Source: Ferrimonas pelagia
GTDB lineage: Bacteria > Pseudomonadota > Gammaproteobacteria > Enterobacterales > Shewanellaceae
DNA length: 64,000 bases
Direction: 5' to 3'
NCBI RefSeq assembly: GCF_039543565.1
Contig: NZ_BAABJZ010000095.1
Span: forward strand, 1-64,000
The notes beneath the pieces are model-generated. The model searched no databases, was not told where the DNA came from, and saw only the letters and a program-made list of their open reading frames with translations. Shown here piece by piece: positions 1 to 8,268 of the stretch (positions are counted from its first letter, which is position 1; every line of letters begins with the position of its first letter). The translations under genes were made by a program, and so were the position numbers.

Positions 1-131
1 ATTAAAGATTTGATTTTAAGTCCGAAGACTTACTCAATGAATACTGAATAAAACGTGTGTTCACTCAATAGGCATTAAGAAATGATGATTTCTCAATCCT
101 GCGTGAGTGCCCACACAGATTGTCTGATAAA

Positions 132-144
132 TTGTTAAAGAGCA
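132..144 (-). promoter_or_regulatory. boxA antitermination element of rrn leader
   Basis: The minus strand reads TGCTCTTTAACAA, the canonical boxA core bound by NusB/NusE for rRNA antitermination. It is followed downstream by the conserved TTATCAGACAATCTGTGTGG context seen in other gammaproteobacterial rrn leaders. Confidence 0.85.
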
Positions 145-194
145 CTTAAGTCATGCTGACTTAAGGTTCGCTTCGTTGCCGAAGCAGGAGGCGT

Positions 195-222
195 ATATTA
201 CGCTGTTCTCCGTGGCCGTCAA
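195..222 (-). promoter_or_regulatory. rrn promoter, proximal
   Basis: Minus strand: TTGACG, a 16-bp spacer, then TAATAT, followed by a GC-rich discriminator ACGCCTCC. The GC-rich discriminator is typical of stringently controlled rRNA promoters. This is the promoter nearest to 16S of the three. Confidence 0.75.
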
Positions 223-298
223 GTCAGTTTTGAAACTTTCTTACCGGCGAAAACTTTAAGTTTTGAGCCTTTCGGCTGTTTCCCTAAAGCGGAGCGCC

Positions 299-326
299 AT
301 TTTAGTTAGTTAAGTGGTTAAGTCAA
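299..326 (-). promoter_or_regulatory. rrn promoter, middle
   Basis: Minus strand: TTGACT, 16-bp spacer, TAAAAT, then the GC-rich discriminator GGCGCTCC. Same architecture and same 16-bp spacer as the promoters on either side. Confidence 0.7.
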
Positions 327-417
327 GGACTCTTCTACTAAGTTAACTGATTGGCTGCTGCCTCATTAACCAGGGCGCTATAAGCGTTTGCCGCTTACCC
401 CGTTAACGTGGAGGCGC

Positions 418-445
418 ATTATAGGCAGTTCTCTCAAGAGCACAA
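418..445 (-). promoter_or_regulatory. rrn promoter, distal
   Basis: Minus strand: TTGTGC, 16-bp spacer, consensus TATAAT, then discriminator GCGCCTCC. The 16-bp spacer and the discriminator are as in E. coli rrn P1. It lies back to back with the yrdA promoter region (candidate TTGACC at 454 and CATTAT at 477 on the plus strand). Confidence 0.75.
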
Positions 446-533
446 GCCCCTAATTGACCCTTACGAGCCGAACGCTCATTATAACAGCAATTTCGACCTG
501 CAACGGTCATCTTCGTTTAAAAAGGAAACAACC

Positions 534-1073
534 ATGGCGCTCAAGGCCTATCAACACACCAGCCCAATCCTAGGAACCCGCGTCTTTGTTGAACAGAGTG
601 CCGTGCTGTACGGAGATATTACTCTGGGTGACGATGCCAGTATCTGGCCCTTGGTGGCAGCCCGTGGCGACGTCAACCATATCCGCATTGGTGCCCGCAG
701 CAATATTCAAGATGGCTCGGTGCTGCATGTCACCCGAACCAGCGCCGCCGATCCCGTTGGTCACCCATTGCTGATCGGTGAGGACGTCACGGTGGGACAT
801 AAGGTCATGCTGCATGGCTGCAAGATCGGTGATCGCGTGTTAGTCGGCATGGGCGCCATCGTCCTAGACGGCGCCGTTATCGAGGATGATGTGATGATCG
901 GCGCAGGTGCGCTGGTTGCCCCGGGCAAGACATTGGAATCCGGCTATCTCTATATAGGAAGCCCGGCCAAGCAGGTTCGCAAACTCACTGACGATGAGTG
1001 TGCCTTTTTAACAGCCTCAGCCGACAACTACGTCCGGCTAAAGGATGAATACCTCGCCCAACTCGAAAGCTAA
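534..1073 (+). CDS. yrdA: gamma-class carbonic anhydrase-like hexapeptide protein
   Basis: A 179-residue left-handed beta-helix protein of the YrdA/CaiE gamma carbonic anhydrase family. Isoleucine- and valine-rich hexapeptide repeats cover about residues 15-145. Three histidines sit at the positions expected for the zinc ligands (H65, H89, H94). A longer reading frame begins at 408, but AAAGGAAA just before the ATG at 534 and the family length (E. coli YrdA about 184 residues) favour 534. The gene diverges from the rrn promoters. Its physiological substrate is not established for the family; carbonic anhydrase activity is only inferred. Confidence 0.92.
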   Translation: MALKAYQHTSPILGTRVFVEQSAVLYGDITLGDDASIWPLVAARGDVNHIRIGARSNIQDGSVLHVTRTSAADPVGHPLLIGEDVTVGHKVMLHGCKIGDRVLVGMGAIVLDGAVIEDDVMIGAGALVAPGKTLESGYLYIGSPAKQVRKLTDDECAFLTASADNYVRLKDEYLAQLES

Positions 1074-1077
1074 GCGA

Positions 1078-1353
1078 TTAGATCGCCGGATGCCCAAGCC
1101 AGATCCGACCTTGGGCATCAAAGGCTTCATCCTCGATAAGGCTTTCCGCCTCCTCTTCCAAGTCAAACCTCAGTTGTTCAAACGCAACACTGGCCGATTC
1201 GGGATCCGGGATCGGCCGCGACCAACGCCGGCCTAGTTGTGCCAAGGTTATAAAGCAAGGCACTCGCTGACCGGCCAGGATGGCATCAAACCGAAACCAT
1301 TGCTGCTGCCAGTCCAGTTCGATCTGTTCGTTAAATAGGATCTGCTGGTTCAT
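1078..1353 (-). CDS. yrdB: DUF1488 family protein, YrdB-like
   Basis: A 91-residue acidic protein of the DUF1488 family. The start MNQQILFN was chosen because its ATG overlaps the aroE stop codon by 4 bases, a translational-coupling arrangement. The longer upstream frame is only the aroE antiphase reading. The family has no known function; it is usually found next to aroE, as here. The body shows a short beta-rich half (QILFNEQIELDWQQQW, then FDAILAGQRVPCFIT) and an acidic C-terminal half. Confidence 0.85.
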   Translation of the reverse strand: MNQQILFNEQIELDWQQQWFRFDAILAGQRVPCFITLAQLGRRWSRPIPDPESASVAFEQLRFDLEEEAESLIEDEAFDAQGRIWLGHPAI

Positions 1354-2174
1354 AGGGTGCCCCCCATTTGCTCCGCCAACTCCTCTAATACTGGCACGAC
1401 TTCTGGCTTGACGCCTCGCCACAAGGAAAAGCTCTCTGCCGCCTGTGCAACCAACATGCCCAACCCCGCCAGATGATGTTTCCCCCCTTGGGCCTGACCC
1501 CACCGCTGGAAGGGCGTCGCTTCTTTGCCATAGGCCATATCGTAGGTTGAGCCCTCGTGGCTAAGCCGAACGCCCTCCATGGCTGGCAATGCGCCGGACA
1601 ATGATGCGGATGTGCCATTGATGATCAGATCATACTCGCCGCTCATCTCGTCCAAGCCACACCCCGACACCACCCCCAACTCGGCGAAGTCTCGCGCCAA
1701 TGCGACGGCCTTATCGGCCGTGCGATTGGCGATCACAACACGGCGGGGTGAACAGGCAAAGATGGGGTGCAGCACACCGCGAACGGCACCACCGGCCCCC
1801 AGGATCAATACACGGGCACCTTCGATGGTGATCCCCGACCGATGCAGATCGGCCACCAACCCCTGACCGTCGGTGTTGTCACCGAGCAACCCACCATCGG
1901 CTTGCCAATAAAGGGTATTCACCGCGCCGGCACAACGAGCGCGCTCGGTCAGTCGATCACACAAAGCAAACGCCTGCTCCTTAAAGGGCAGCGTCACGTT
2001 CGCACCACAGCCCCCCGCTTGACGAAACGCCACCACCGCATCGGCAAAGCCATCTTCGGCTGCTAGGATGGCGCGGTACTCTAGCGTCTGTTGCGTCTGC
2101 CGAGCAAAGCGTTGATGAATAAAAGGGGACTTGCTGTGGTGGATGGGGTTACCGAATACCGCGTATTGATCCAT
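1350..2174 (-). CDS. aroE: shikimate dehydrogenase
   Basis: NADP-dependent reduction of 3-dehydroshikimate to shikimate, in the cytosolic aromatic amino acid pathway. The 274-residue length is normal for the family. Visible motifs are the shikimate-binding SKSP (about residues 14-17), the catalytic lysine K65 in NVTLPFK, D102 in NTDGQG, the nucleotide loop GAGGA (126-130) and NRT for NADP selectivity. Downstream yrdB overlaps by 4 bases. Upstream, the divergent truncated hemoglobin begins only 25 bases away, so the two promoters must overlap each other's coding ends. Confidence 0.97.
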   Translation of the reverse strand: MDQYAVFGNPIHHSKSPFIHQRFARQTQQTLEYRAILAAEDGFADAVVAFRQAGGCGANVTLPFKEQAFALCDRLTERARCAGAVNTLYWQADGGLLGDNTDGQGLVADLHRSGITIEGARVLILGAGGAVRGVLHPIFACSPRRVVIANRTADKAVALARDFAELGVVSGCGLDEMSGEYDLIINGTSASLSGALPAMEGVRLSHEGSTYDMAYGKEATPFQRWGQAQGGKHHLAGLGMLVAQAAESFSLWRGVKPEVVPVLEELAEQMGGTL

Positions 2175-2199
2175 GACTGTCGTGATCTAAGGAGTGGAG

Positions 2200-2652
2200 A
2201 TGCTGTCCGTTATACGTCGAGCGTTCGAAAAGAAGCAAGCGCAAAGCGCTTATGAGCAGATCGGGGGCGAACAAGCCCTACGCGCACTCAGTCAGCGCTT
2301 CTATCAACTGATGGATTGCAAAGCCGAATACCGGGCACTGCGAGCCCTTCATCCTGACGACCTTTCTGGCAGCGAAGAGAAGTTATTCGAGTTCTTCAGT
2401 GGCTGGCTCGGCGGGCCGCCGCTGTTTGAGCAAAAATACGGCCATCCCATGCTGCGCGCCAGACACCTGCCGTTTCGGATCGACAAGCATCAGCGCAACC
2501 TTTGGCTGCATTGCATGAAGCGGGCCATGGCAGATGAGATCGCACATCGGCAGGCGCGCCAAGCCATGTTCAAAGCCTTGGTCTCTTTAGCCGATCACAT
2601 GCGCAATGTGGAAGGGGGCTGCCCCATCAGTGCGCCCAACGATAACGCTTAA
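2200..2652 (+). CDS. group II truncated hemoglobin
   Basis: A 150-residue 2/2 globin of group II (trHbO type). Landmarks are tyrosine B10 in RFYQLM (Y35), the segment YGHPMLRARH with proximal histidine H89, and the group II tryptophan G8 (W102 in LWLHCM). It binds heme and probably O2, NO or peroxide, but its exact role is not known. The ATG at 2200 is preferred over a GTG at 2194, because AAGGAG at 2189-2194 gives a proper spacing only to the former. Its stop overlaps the 3' end of convergent hemF by 4 bases. Confidence 0.9.
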   Translation: MLSVIRRAFEKKQAQSAYEQIGGEQALRALSQRFYQLMDCKAEYRALRALHPDDLSGSEEKLFEFFSGWLGGPPLFEQKYGHPMLRARHLPFRIDKHQRNLWLHCMKRAMADEIAHRQARQAMFKALVSLADHMRNVEGGCPISAPNDNA

Positions 2653-3563
2653 GCGAGCTCGGTTAGCCAGTCCCGTGGGGTTAAGTATTGCGCCAGACGC
2701 CCTTCGGCGCTGTCCGGCTCGGGCTGATACTGATATTGCCAACGAACCAAGGGCGGCATCGACATCAAGATGGACTCGGTGCGGCCGCCGGACTGTAGGC
2801 CAAACAAAGTGCCACGATCGTAGACCAGGTTAAACTCCACGTAGCGGCCTCGCCGATACAGCTGAAATTGGCGTTCCCGCTCACCATAGGGGTGAGACTG
2901 GCGGCGCTCAACGATGGGCAGATAGGCCTCCAAGAAGCCGTTTCCGACCGCCTGCATATAGGCAAAACTCTGCTCAAAGCCGGACGCATTCAGATCATCA
3001 AAGAACAAGCCGCCAACGCCGCGGGTTTCTTCCCGATGCTTTAGATAGAAATACTCGTCACACCAACGCTTGTGCTCGGCATAGCGCTGCTCACCAAACG
3101 GCTGACACAGGGCTTGCGCCACCTGGTGCCAATGCTTCACATCGTCATCAAAAGGATAATAAGGCGTGAGATCAAACCCGCCACCAAACCACCAAACCGA
3201 CGCCTCTCCCGGCTTTTCGGCGATGAAAAAACGGACATTGGCATGGGTGGTGGGGACGAAGGGGTTGTTAGGATGGATCACCAGGGACACGCCCATGGCT
3301 TCGAAACTGCGACCGGCCAGTTCGGGCCGGTGTGCCGTGGCAGACGCTGGCATCTGTGCGCCCATGACATGGGAGAAGTTCACCCCGGCCTGTTCGAAGA
3401 TCTGGCCGCCGCTGAGCACCCGGCTCTCTCCGCCACCGCCCTCTTGCCGCTGCCATGCATCGGCAACAAACCGAGCCTCACCCTCGCAGCGCTCTAACGC
3501 TCGACAGATGGTGTCTTGCAATCCCAGCAAGAATTGGCGCACTTCCTCTTTCTTCACGGGCAT
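2649..3563 (-). CDS. hemF: oxygen-dependent coproporphyrinogen III oxidase
   Basis: Oxidative decarboxylation of coproporphyrinogen III to protoporphyrinogen IX in heme synthesis. The 304-residue length is close to E. coli HemF. Signature stretches are WWFGGGFDLTPYYPF, the following WCDEYFYLKHR, RGVGGLFFDDL and RRGRYVEFNLVYDRGT. The start MPVKKEEV was chosen because GAGGAAGGA precedes it; the extra nine residues upstream would need a TTG. It follows tsaC on the same strand with a 27-base gap and is likely cotranscribed from purE. The HemG enzymes for the next pathway step are at 12.5-14.1 kb. Confidence 0.97.
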   Translation of the reverse strand: MPVKKEEVRQFLLGLQDTICRALERCEGEARFVADAWQRQEGGGGESRVLSGGQIFEQAGVNFSHVMGAQMPASATAHRPELAGRSFEAMGVSLVIHPNNPFVPTTHANVRFFIAEKPGEASVWWFGGGFDLTPYYPFDDDVKHWHQVAQALCQPFGEQRYAEHKRWCDEYFYLKHREETRGVGGLFFDDLNASGFEQSFAYMQAVGNGFLEAYLPIVERRQSHPYGERERQFQLYRRGRYVEFNLVYDRGTLFGLQSGGRTESILMSMPPLVRWQYQYQPEPDSAEGRLAQYLTPRDWLTELA

Positions 3564-3590
3564 GGATCCTTCCTCGTGCGGGTCTCGCAA

Positions 3591-4154
3591 TTAGGCGCGG
3601 AGTATGGCTCCGCTTTTGGCATCGCGAATGGTCGAAGGTGAGGCATTGCCGCCCACTTCTCCGATCACAACACCTTGAATATGCTTGCCAAGATCAATCA
3701 GCACCTGCTCACCCTGACGGGCGGGCTCTTCACCACTGAGATTGGCACTGGTGGAGACTAACGCGCCACCAAACGCGCAGCACAGATCAGACACCACGGG
3801 GTGGGCCGAGATCCGCACAGCGATCGAATCAAATTGGCCGGTTAACCAACGGGGCGTACCGGCCTTTGCCGGCATCACCCAGGTCACCGGCCCGGGCCAG
3901 CTGGCCAGCACCTGCTGACGCTGGGCGTCAGACAGGGCTGCATCATCCACAAAGGGGAGAAGCTGGCCATAGCTGGCTGCCACCAAGATCAGCCCCTTAT
4001 CGACAGGGCGTTGCTTGATGGCCAACAGTTGCCGAACTGCCGCTTCGTTGTGGGGATCACACCCCAAACCAAACACGGCTTCGGTGGGGTACGCAAGGAC
4101 CCCACCGAGCTGCAATGCTTTGCCCGCTTGGGCAACGGTCAGTCGGCAACTCAT
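3591..4154 (-). CDS. tsaC: threonylcarbamoyl-AMP synthase
   Basis: YrdC/Sua5 family enzyme making threonylcarbamoyl-AMP from threonine, bicarbonate and ATP for t6A37 modification of ANN-reading tRNAs. The 187-residue protein is the short TsaC form without a Sua5 C-terminal domain. It shows PTEAVFGLGCDP near the N terminus, KGLILVA, and STSANLSGE in the last third, which line the nucleotide and threonine pocket. Start 4154 is 3 bases from the purE stop, so purE-tsaC-hemF look like one transcript. Confidence 0.95.
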   Translation of the reverse strand: MSCRLTVAQAGKALQLGGVLAYPTEAVFGLGCDPHNEAAVRQLLAIKQRPVDKGLILVAASYGQLLPFVDDAALSDAQRQQVLASWPGPVTWVMPAKAGTPRWLTGQFDSIAVRISAHPVVSDLCCAFGGALVSTSANLSGEEPARQGEQVLIDLGKHIQGVVIGEVGGNASPSTIRDAKSGAILRA

Positions 4155-4157
4155 CGC

Positions 4158-4664
4158 TTACTGAGCCAACTTGGCCTGCAACGCCGCGTCTTTGGCCTGA
4201 ACGGCTTCCGCGCTCTTGGCACGCTCCAGCTTGACCTGCTCGGCCAGCGCATCGCTGCCCACGCCCAGGATCTGAGCCGCCAGATAACCGGCGTTCTTGG
4301 CACCGGCTTTACCGATGGCAACCGTCGCCACAGGCACGCCGCCCGGCATCATCACGGTAGACAGCAGAGCATCGTGGCCTTGCAACGGGCCATTATCGAT
4401 CGGCACACCGATCACTGGACGGGTGGTAATACCCGCAACCGCACCCGCTAGGTGAGCGGCCAAACCGGCAGCACAGATAAACACCTTACAGCCGCGCGCT
4501 TCCGCGTCCGTCACATAGGCGTGGGTTGCAGCTGGCGTACGGTGGGCGGAGGTCACTTTGGCTTCAAACGGGATCTCGAAAGACTTCAAGGTGTCCAGAG
4601 TGGTTTGCATGATAGGCAGATCAGAGTCAGAGCCCATCAATACCGCAACAAATGGAGTGGTCAT
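4158..4664 (-). CDS. purE: N5-carboxyaminoimidazole ribonucleotide mutase
   Basis: Converts N5-CAIR to CAIR in purine synthesis. The class I PurE signature is complete: MGSDSD at residues 10-15, SAHRTP at about 39-44 with the catalytic histidine, AAGLAAHL, GVPIDNG and MPGGVPVATV. Its usual partner purK is not adjacent; tsaC and hemF follow instead. A -10 like element (TATAAT, minus strand of 4715-4720) overlaps the stop codon of the upstream zinc-finger gene. I saw no PurR box, so purine regulation cannot be claimed. Confidence 0.96.
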   Translation of the reverse strand: MTTPFVAVLMGSDSDLPIMQTTLDTLKSFEIPFEAKVTSAHRTPAATHAYVTDAEARGCKVFICAAGLAAHLAGAVAGITTRPVIGVPIDNGPLQGHDALLSTVMMPGGVPVATVAIGKAGAKNAGYLAAQILGVGSDALAEQVKLERAKSAEAVQAKDAALQAKLAQ

Positions 4665-4714
4665 AGTAGGGTTTTCCTTTTATCAAAAGACAGAGGTTAT
4701 TGTTATAGGGCGCG

Positions 4715-4743
4715 ATTATACCGGTTCCGATTGGTATTTGCAG
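4715..4743 (-). promoter_or_regulatory. candidate purE promoter
   Basis: Minus strand: CTGCAA, 17-bp spacer, consensus TATAAT, about 50 bases upstream of purE. The -35 match is weak. The element overlaps the last codons of the upstream gene. Confidence 0.5.
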
Positions 4744-5282
4744 AGCCTCTGCGGGCAGCTTAATACCTTTTTACCGCGCACTTTTTTTTCCACCAGCACA
4801 GCCCAGCCACAATCCGGGCAAGGCTCATCAATAGGCTGCTGATTTAGTAGATATTTACACTTTGGGTAATGACTGCAGGCATGGAACTTTTTGCCAAATC
4901 GATTGGTGCGCTCGACCAACTCGCCTTGCTGACACTGGGGACAGCGGATCGGCGCATGGGTCGGCGCAGGCGCATCCTTGGCAATGTAATCGCACGCCGG
5001 GTAGCCACTACAGCCGATATAGAAGCCGTAACGTCCGGATTTCAATGCCAAAGGACGACCGCATTGCGGGCACGCCGTCTCCTCCAGCAACTCATCCTCA
5101 GTGATGCTTTTCTCTACCAAAGGCCGATGGTACTCGCACGTTGGGTAGCTTTGGCATCCCAAAAACGGGCCATGTTTGCCATGGCGAACCATCAGTTCGC
5201 TGCCGCACTGGGGGCAGATCCCATACTCACGCTCGAGCGCGTGCTCATGGGTACGAAACAATTGGTGATCGATCTTGGACAT
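4716..5282 (-). CDS. yrdD: free-standing topoisomerase-type zinc-ribbon protein
   Basis: A 188-residue protein made almost wholly of C4 zinc ribbons like those at the C terminus of type IA topoisomerase I. Four CxxC pairs each find a second cysteine pair or cysteine later: CPQCGSEL, CPQCGRPL, CPQCQQGE and CPDCGWAV. The first three are followed by the typical GCxxYPxC-like ending. No toprim or catalytic domain is present. It may bind single-stranded DNA or RNA polymerase, by analogy with the topA tail, but its role is not known. E. coli YrdD sits in the same neighbourhood. Confidence 0.88.
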   Translation of the reverse strand: MSKIDHQLFRTHEHALEREYGICPQCGSELMVRHGKHGPFLGCQSYPTCEYHRPLVEKSITEDELLEETACPQCGRPLALKSGRYGFYIGCSGYPACDYIAKDAPAPTHAPIRCPQCQQGELVERTNRFGKKFHACSHYPKCKYLLNQQPIDEPCPDCGWAVLVEKKVRGKKVLSCPQRLCKYQSEPV

Positions 5283-5435
5283 GGGTCGCTACCTGTCAGC
5301 GCGGGAACCACGCCGATATTATCAAAAGTTGAAGGGTCAATTCATGTGCCGGGCACACGGCATGATTGTATACAAATCATGCCGGCAACGGGCAGAAACC
5401 GTCGAAGAGTCTGAGCCGGGCCCAAACGGGACGAT

Positions 5436-5461
5436 CAAAAAAGGCGCCGTCTGGCGCCTTT
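5436..5461 (-). terminator. rho-independent terminator after smg
   Basis: Perfect 8-bp stem AAGGCGCC with loop GTCT, followed on the minus strand by a run of Ts. It lies 16 bases beyond the smg stop codon. Confidence 0.85.
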
Positions 5462-5476
5462 AGTCAAATAAGCCAC

Positions 5477-5950
5477 TCAATGCAGCAGGCCATCGGGCTG
5501 TTCGAAGATAAGATCTTCCATCTGATGATAGGCATCATCATTGCCGGGCACATTGAATAACACCATCAACACCACCCACTTAAGATCATCCAGACTCAAC
5601 AACTCACCATCCAGCTCCATCACCCGATCGATCACCATCTCACGGGTGGTGTCATCCAGCACGTTGATCTGCTCCAAAAACAGCAAGAACCCACGGCTTT
5701 CGGTGTCGATCCGCTCCAACTCCCGGGAGTTGAAGATCCGCATGCTGCCAGCCTGCTTCGTCACCAGGTACGGGTGCAGATCCGAATTCTGCAGCTCCGC
5801 CAGCTTTTCAATCCATATCAGGGCCTTGCCGATCTCATCCGAGCGAAAACCTGCGCGACTCAACTCGTCAGTCAGCTCTTCGCGGTCGAACAGAAGTTCG
5901 ACGTCGCTCTGTACATAGGTTTCAAATAAGTACATTAAGATATCGAACAT
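5477..5950 (-). CDS. smg: Smg family protein (DUF494)
   Basis: A 157-residue acidic helical protein. MFDILMYLFETYVQS at the start and the run of acidic helices are characteristic of Smg/DUF494. The gene has been found next to dprA and def-fmt across gammaproteobacteria, as here. Its function is unknown. It starts 2 bases after the dprA stop and is followed by a strong terminator, so it is the last gene of the lysM-dprA-smg transcript. Confidence 0.92.
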   Translation of the reverse strand: MFDILMYLFETYVQSDVELLFDREELTDELSRAGFRSDEIGKALIWIEKLAELQNSDLHPYLVTKQAGSMRIFNSRELERIDTESRGFLLFLEQINVLDDTTREMVIDRVMELDGELLSLDDLKWVVLMVLFNVPGNDDAYHQMEDLIFEQPDGLLH

Positions 5951-5952
5951 AA

Positions 5953-7035
5953 CTAGCCTCCCCTAAGCCTCACATAGCCACCAGGTACCGCAGCGATCCG
6001 CCCGTCCAGCTCCAGCTCAGTCAACTGTTCAAGTACCTCACCAACAGTCAACCCACAAGCCTGAACTAGGCAATCTACCGGTGTGATCTCATATCCCACC
6101 CTATCCAACAGAGCCGGATCTGGCAAATCAGTGTTGGTGAGCGCGGCGCGCTTCGATGCCGGCTCACGCCATTGCGGCAACAGCTCCTCTAAGATATCGA
6201 CCGGCCGAGTCGCCAATTTGGCACCCTGCTGGATCAACCAATGACAGCCACTGCGGCGGGGATCGTCCACGCTGCCCGGAACCGCAAACACCTCCCGTCC
6301 CTGCTCCGCCGCCAAACGCGCGGTGATCAATGAACCGCTCTTGAGTCCCGCCTCCAGCACGATCACGCCGTAACTGAGGCCACTGACGATGCGATTTCGT
6401 TGCGGAAATTGATGGGCTCGCACCGGCTGCACCGGCCAATACTCGGAGATCAGTGCGCCGTTTTGACGGATCCGATCCGCCAGCGCACGATGCCGCTTGG
6501 GATAGCAATGAGACAAACCGCAACCCTGCACCGCCAAGGTCTGCCCCTGGGTTAATGCCCCCTCATGACAAGCGCCGTCTATTCCTACCGCCAGGCCGGA
6601 GATCACCACAACCCCCGCCTCCGCTAGCTCGGCCGACCAACTGCGGGCCAGCGCCAAGCTATTGAGCGCGGCGTTACGGCTGCCCACCATGGCCACCGCC
6701 GGCTGACTCAATACCGCGTCCTGCCCCTCAACAAACAACACCAAGGGGGGATCGGCGATCGCTTTCAGTGGCAGCGGGTATCGCGGATCGGCCAAGGTGA
6801 CAATATGGCGATCCGGCGCCGACTCTTGCCAGCTTAAAGCCTGCTCCAACATCGCCGGATCCGGTGTCAGCAATTGTTGGCACTGTTTCGGCGTCCAGCC
6901 AGGCAGGCTGTCCTGCTCGGCTCGCTGCCAGATCGCCTCCAATGGCAGTGCCTCTAACAGCGCAAGTTTGCCCATCCGGCCGATCCCCGCACGCAGGCTC
7001 GCCAGCGCCAGATAGCGGCTCAGCGCATCAGTCAC
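5953..7035 (-). CDS. dprA: DNA-processing protein DprA
   Basis: Loads RecA on incoming single-stranded DNA during natural transformation. With the GTG start at 7035 the protein has 360 residues; GTGACTGA there contains the stop of the preceding gene (8-base overlap). The Rossmann-type core shows VGSRNAALN, SGLAVGIDGACHEGAL, RNRIVSGLS and the stretch ending EVFAVPGS. A C-terminal winged-helix (DML1-like) domain covers about the last 70 residues. A frame extension to 7104 would lie inside the upstream gene and is unlikely. Confidence 0.94.
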   Translation of the reverse strand: MTDALSRYLALASLRAGIGRMGKLALLEALPLEAIWQRAEQDSLPGWTPKQCQQLLTPDPAMLEQALSWQESAPDRHIVTLADPRYPLPLKAIADPPLVLFVEGQDAVLSQPAVAMVGSRNAALNSLALARSWSAELAEAGVVVISGLAVGIDGACHEGALTQGQTLAVQGCGLSHCYPKRHRALADRIRQNGALISEYWPVQPVRAHQFPQRNRIVSGLSYGVIVLEAGLKSGSLITARLAAEQGREVFAVPGSVDDPRRSGCHWLIQQGAKLATRPVDILEELLPQWREPASKRAALTNTDLPDPALLDRVGYEITPVDCLVQACGLTVGEVLEQLTELELDGRIAAVPGGYVRLRGG

Positions 7036-8134
7036 GGCTTGAGCCGAACAACATAGGTTGTGGCTGGAGCACTTTATCCGCCAGCCGAACCGGTCGGCGG
7101 CCATTGACGATCAAGCCATAGCTCACCTTGTCGTAGGTTTTGAACAGCATCAACTCACCGCGATACACCTCCGGTAAGCGGATCACCCGGCCGTCCGCCA
7201 ACAACGCCATCACCTCATCGTAGGCACGACGATCCGCCGGTTCGCGGAATTCCACGGCCAATCCGCTGCCGGTTTCCACCACCTCGGTCCCCGGCTGATG
7301 TACCGCAAAAACCTGTCCCGCCCGTGCACCGTCGTCGTGGCCCTTATTGATGATAGCCACCTGCAACGGGCCAACCTCCCGAGCCTGCGCCTCCGCGGCG
7401 ATCACCCGTCCACTCAAAGACGCCGGCGCCGGGTGGGGCTGAAAGCTGGCCGACAGCAAGGTGTTCTCGCTGATCGGCATCAAGCGTTGACCCGGTTTGA
7501 TCTCCTGACGCGAGGTGTGGATCAACAGTCGCGAGATCTCTCCGCTTTCCACCACTTGGCCAACGGCCGCCAGCTCCGCCTCCTGACCCAAAAAGTGGTC
7601 CCCCTCAACGTCATAGAAACGCTGACCTGGATTGTAGATCCCGTAGCGCGCCCCAAGCGGCAGTGCCTGATCGACAAACACCACATCCTGCTCGGCGTAG
7701 ATCACCGCCTCCCGCTCGCCCCCCATCAAGACCGGCGCCTGCGCCAGATCCTCCGGACTCAAAACCGCATGAAAATTGAGGTAGGGCTCGATCACCGACA
7801 AAGGCACCGCAGGGATCGCATCCCGTTTCGGGGTGATCTGCGCCGCAGGCGACAAGCGCTTGCTCGCCTTACGCACCAGCCGTGGCTGGCCATCGAGAAA
7901 GACCAAGGTCAACCGATCACCCGGGTAGATCAGATGGGGATTGGCGATCTGTGGATTGGCCCCCCACAGAGTCGGCCAACGCCAAGGATCATCGAGAAAC
8001 AGCGCCGAGATATCCCATAGGGTATCGCCCCTCTTCACCACATAGCTTTGCGGGTGGCCCGGCTTAAGCGTCAGGGTTTGCGCCCACCCGGATAAACTCA
8101 CACACAATGCCAATAAAAAGACCAGAATCTTCAT
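7028..8134 (-). CDS. exported LysM-domain protein
   Basis: A 368-residue secreted protein. A signal peptide (MKILVFLLALCVSLSGWAQ) is followed by one LysM peptidoglycan-binding domain at about residues 29-80 (YVVKRGDTLWDIS to IYPGDRL). The rest, about 280 residues, has no motif I recognise. Such LysM proteins are regularly encoded upstream of dprA and divergent from def in this group. The start at 8134 was chosen because it begins the signal peptide; a longer frame begins at 8155. Peptidoglycan binding is inferred from the domain; no hydrolase domain is seen. Confidence 0.88.
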   Translation of the reverse strand: MKILVFLLALCVSLSGWAQTLTLKPGHPQSYVVKRGDTLWDISALFLDDPWRWPTLWGANPQIANPHLIYPGDRLTLVFLDGQPRLVRKASKRLSPAAQITPKRDAIPAVPLSVIEPYLNFHAVLSPEDLAQAPVLMGGEREAVIYAEQDVVFVDQALPLGARYGIYNPGQRFYDVEGDHFLGQEAELAAVGQVVESGEISRLLIHTSRQEIKPGQRLMPISENTLLSASFQPHPAPASLSGRVIAAEAQAREVGPLQVAIINKGHDDGARAGQVFAVHQPGTEVVETGSGLAVEFREPADRRAYDEVMALLADGRVIRLPEVYRGELMLFKTYDKVSYGLIVNGRRPVRLADKVLQPQPMLFGSSRD

Positions 8135-8268
8135 GCCCCATCCTTGTTGGTCCAAGCCTTTCGCAGCCTTTCTGTCATTGCTGCAGGCAACGAGTTAAAA
8201 TTAGCGGATCACACCCTGACTCTAGTCGAGTTAGGGCCAATATTTTTTACTTTGGAATGAGATCTGCA

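Larger units (their letters stand above)
1..410 (-). other. rRNA operon leader region, 16S 5' end at window edge
   Basis: Read on the minus strand, bases about 145-100 match the well-known enterobacterial rrn leader (a boxA-type element followed by a stretch ending near GTGTGGGCACTC). The first 3-4 bases of the window would be the 5' end of 16S rRNA, because the minus strand ends in TTTAAT where E. coli continues into TGAAGAGTTTGAT. The operon therefore runs leftwards out of the window. Three promoter-like pairs lie at 195-222, 299-326 and 418-445. The operon itself is outside the window, so its content cannot be described. Confidence 0.85.

Noticed and set aside
408..533. N-terminal extension of yrdA
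   Set aside because: It would start inside the distal rrn promoter; a better ribosome site and family length support 534.
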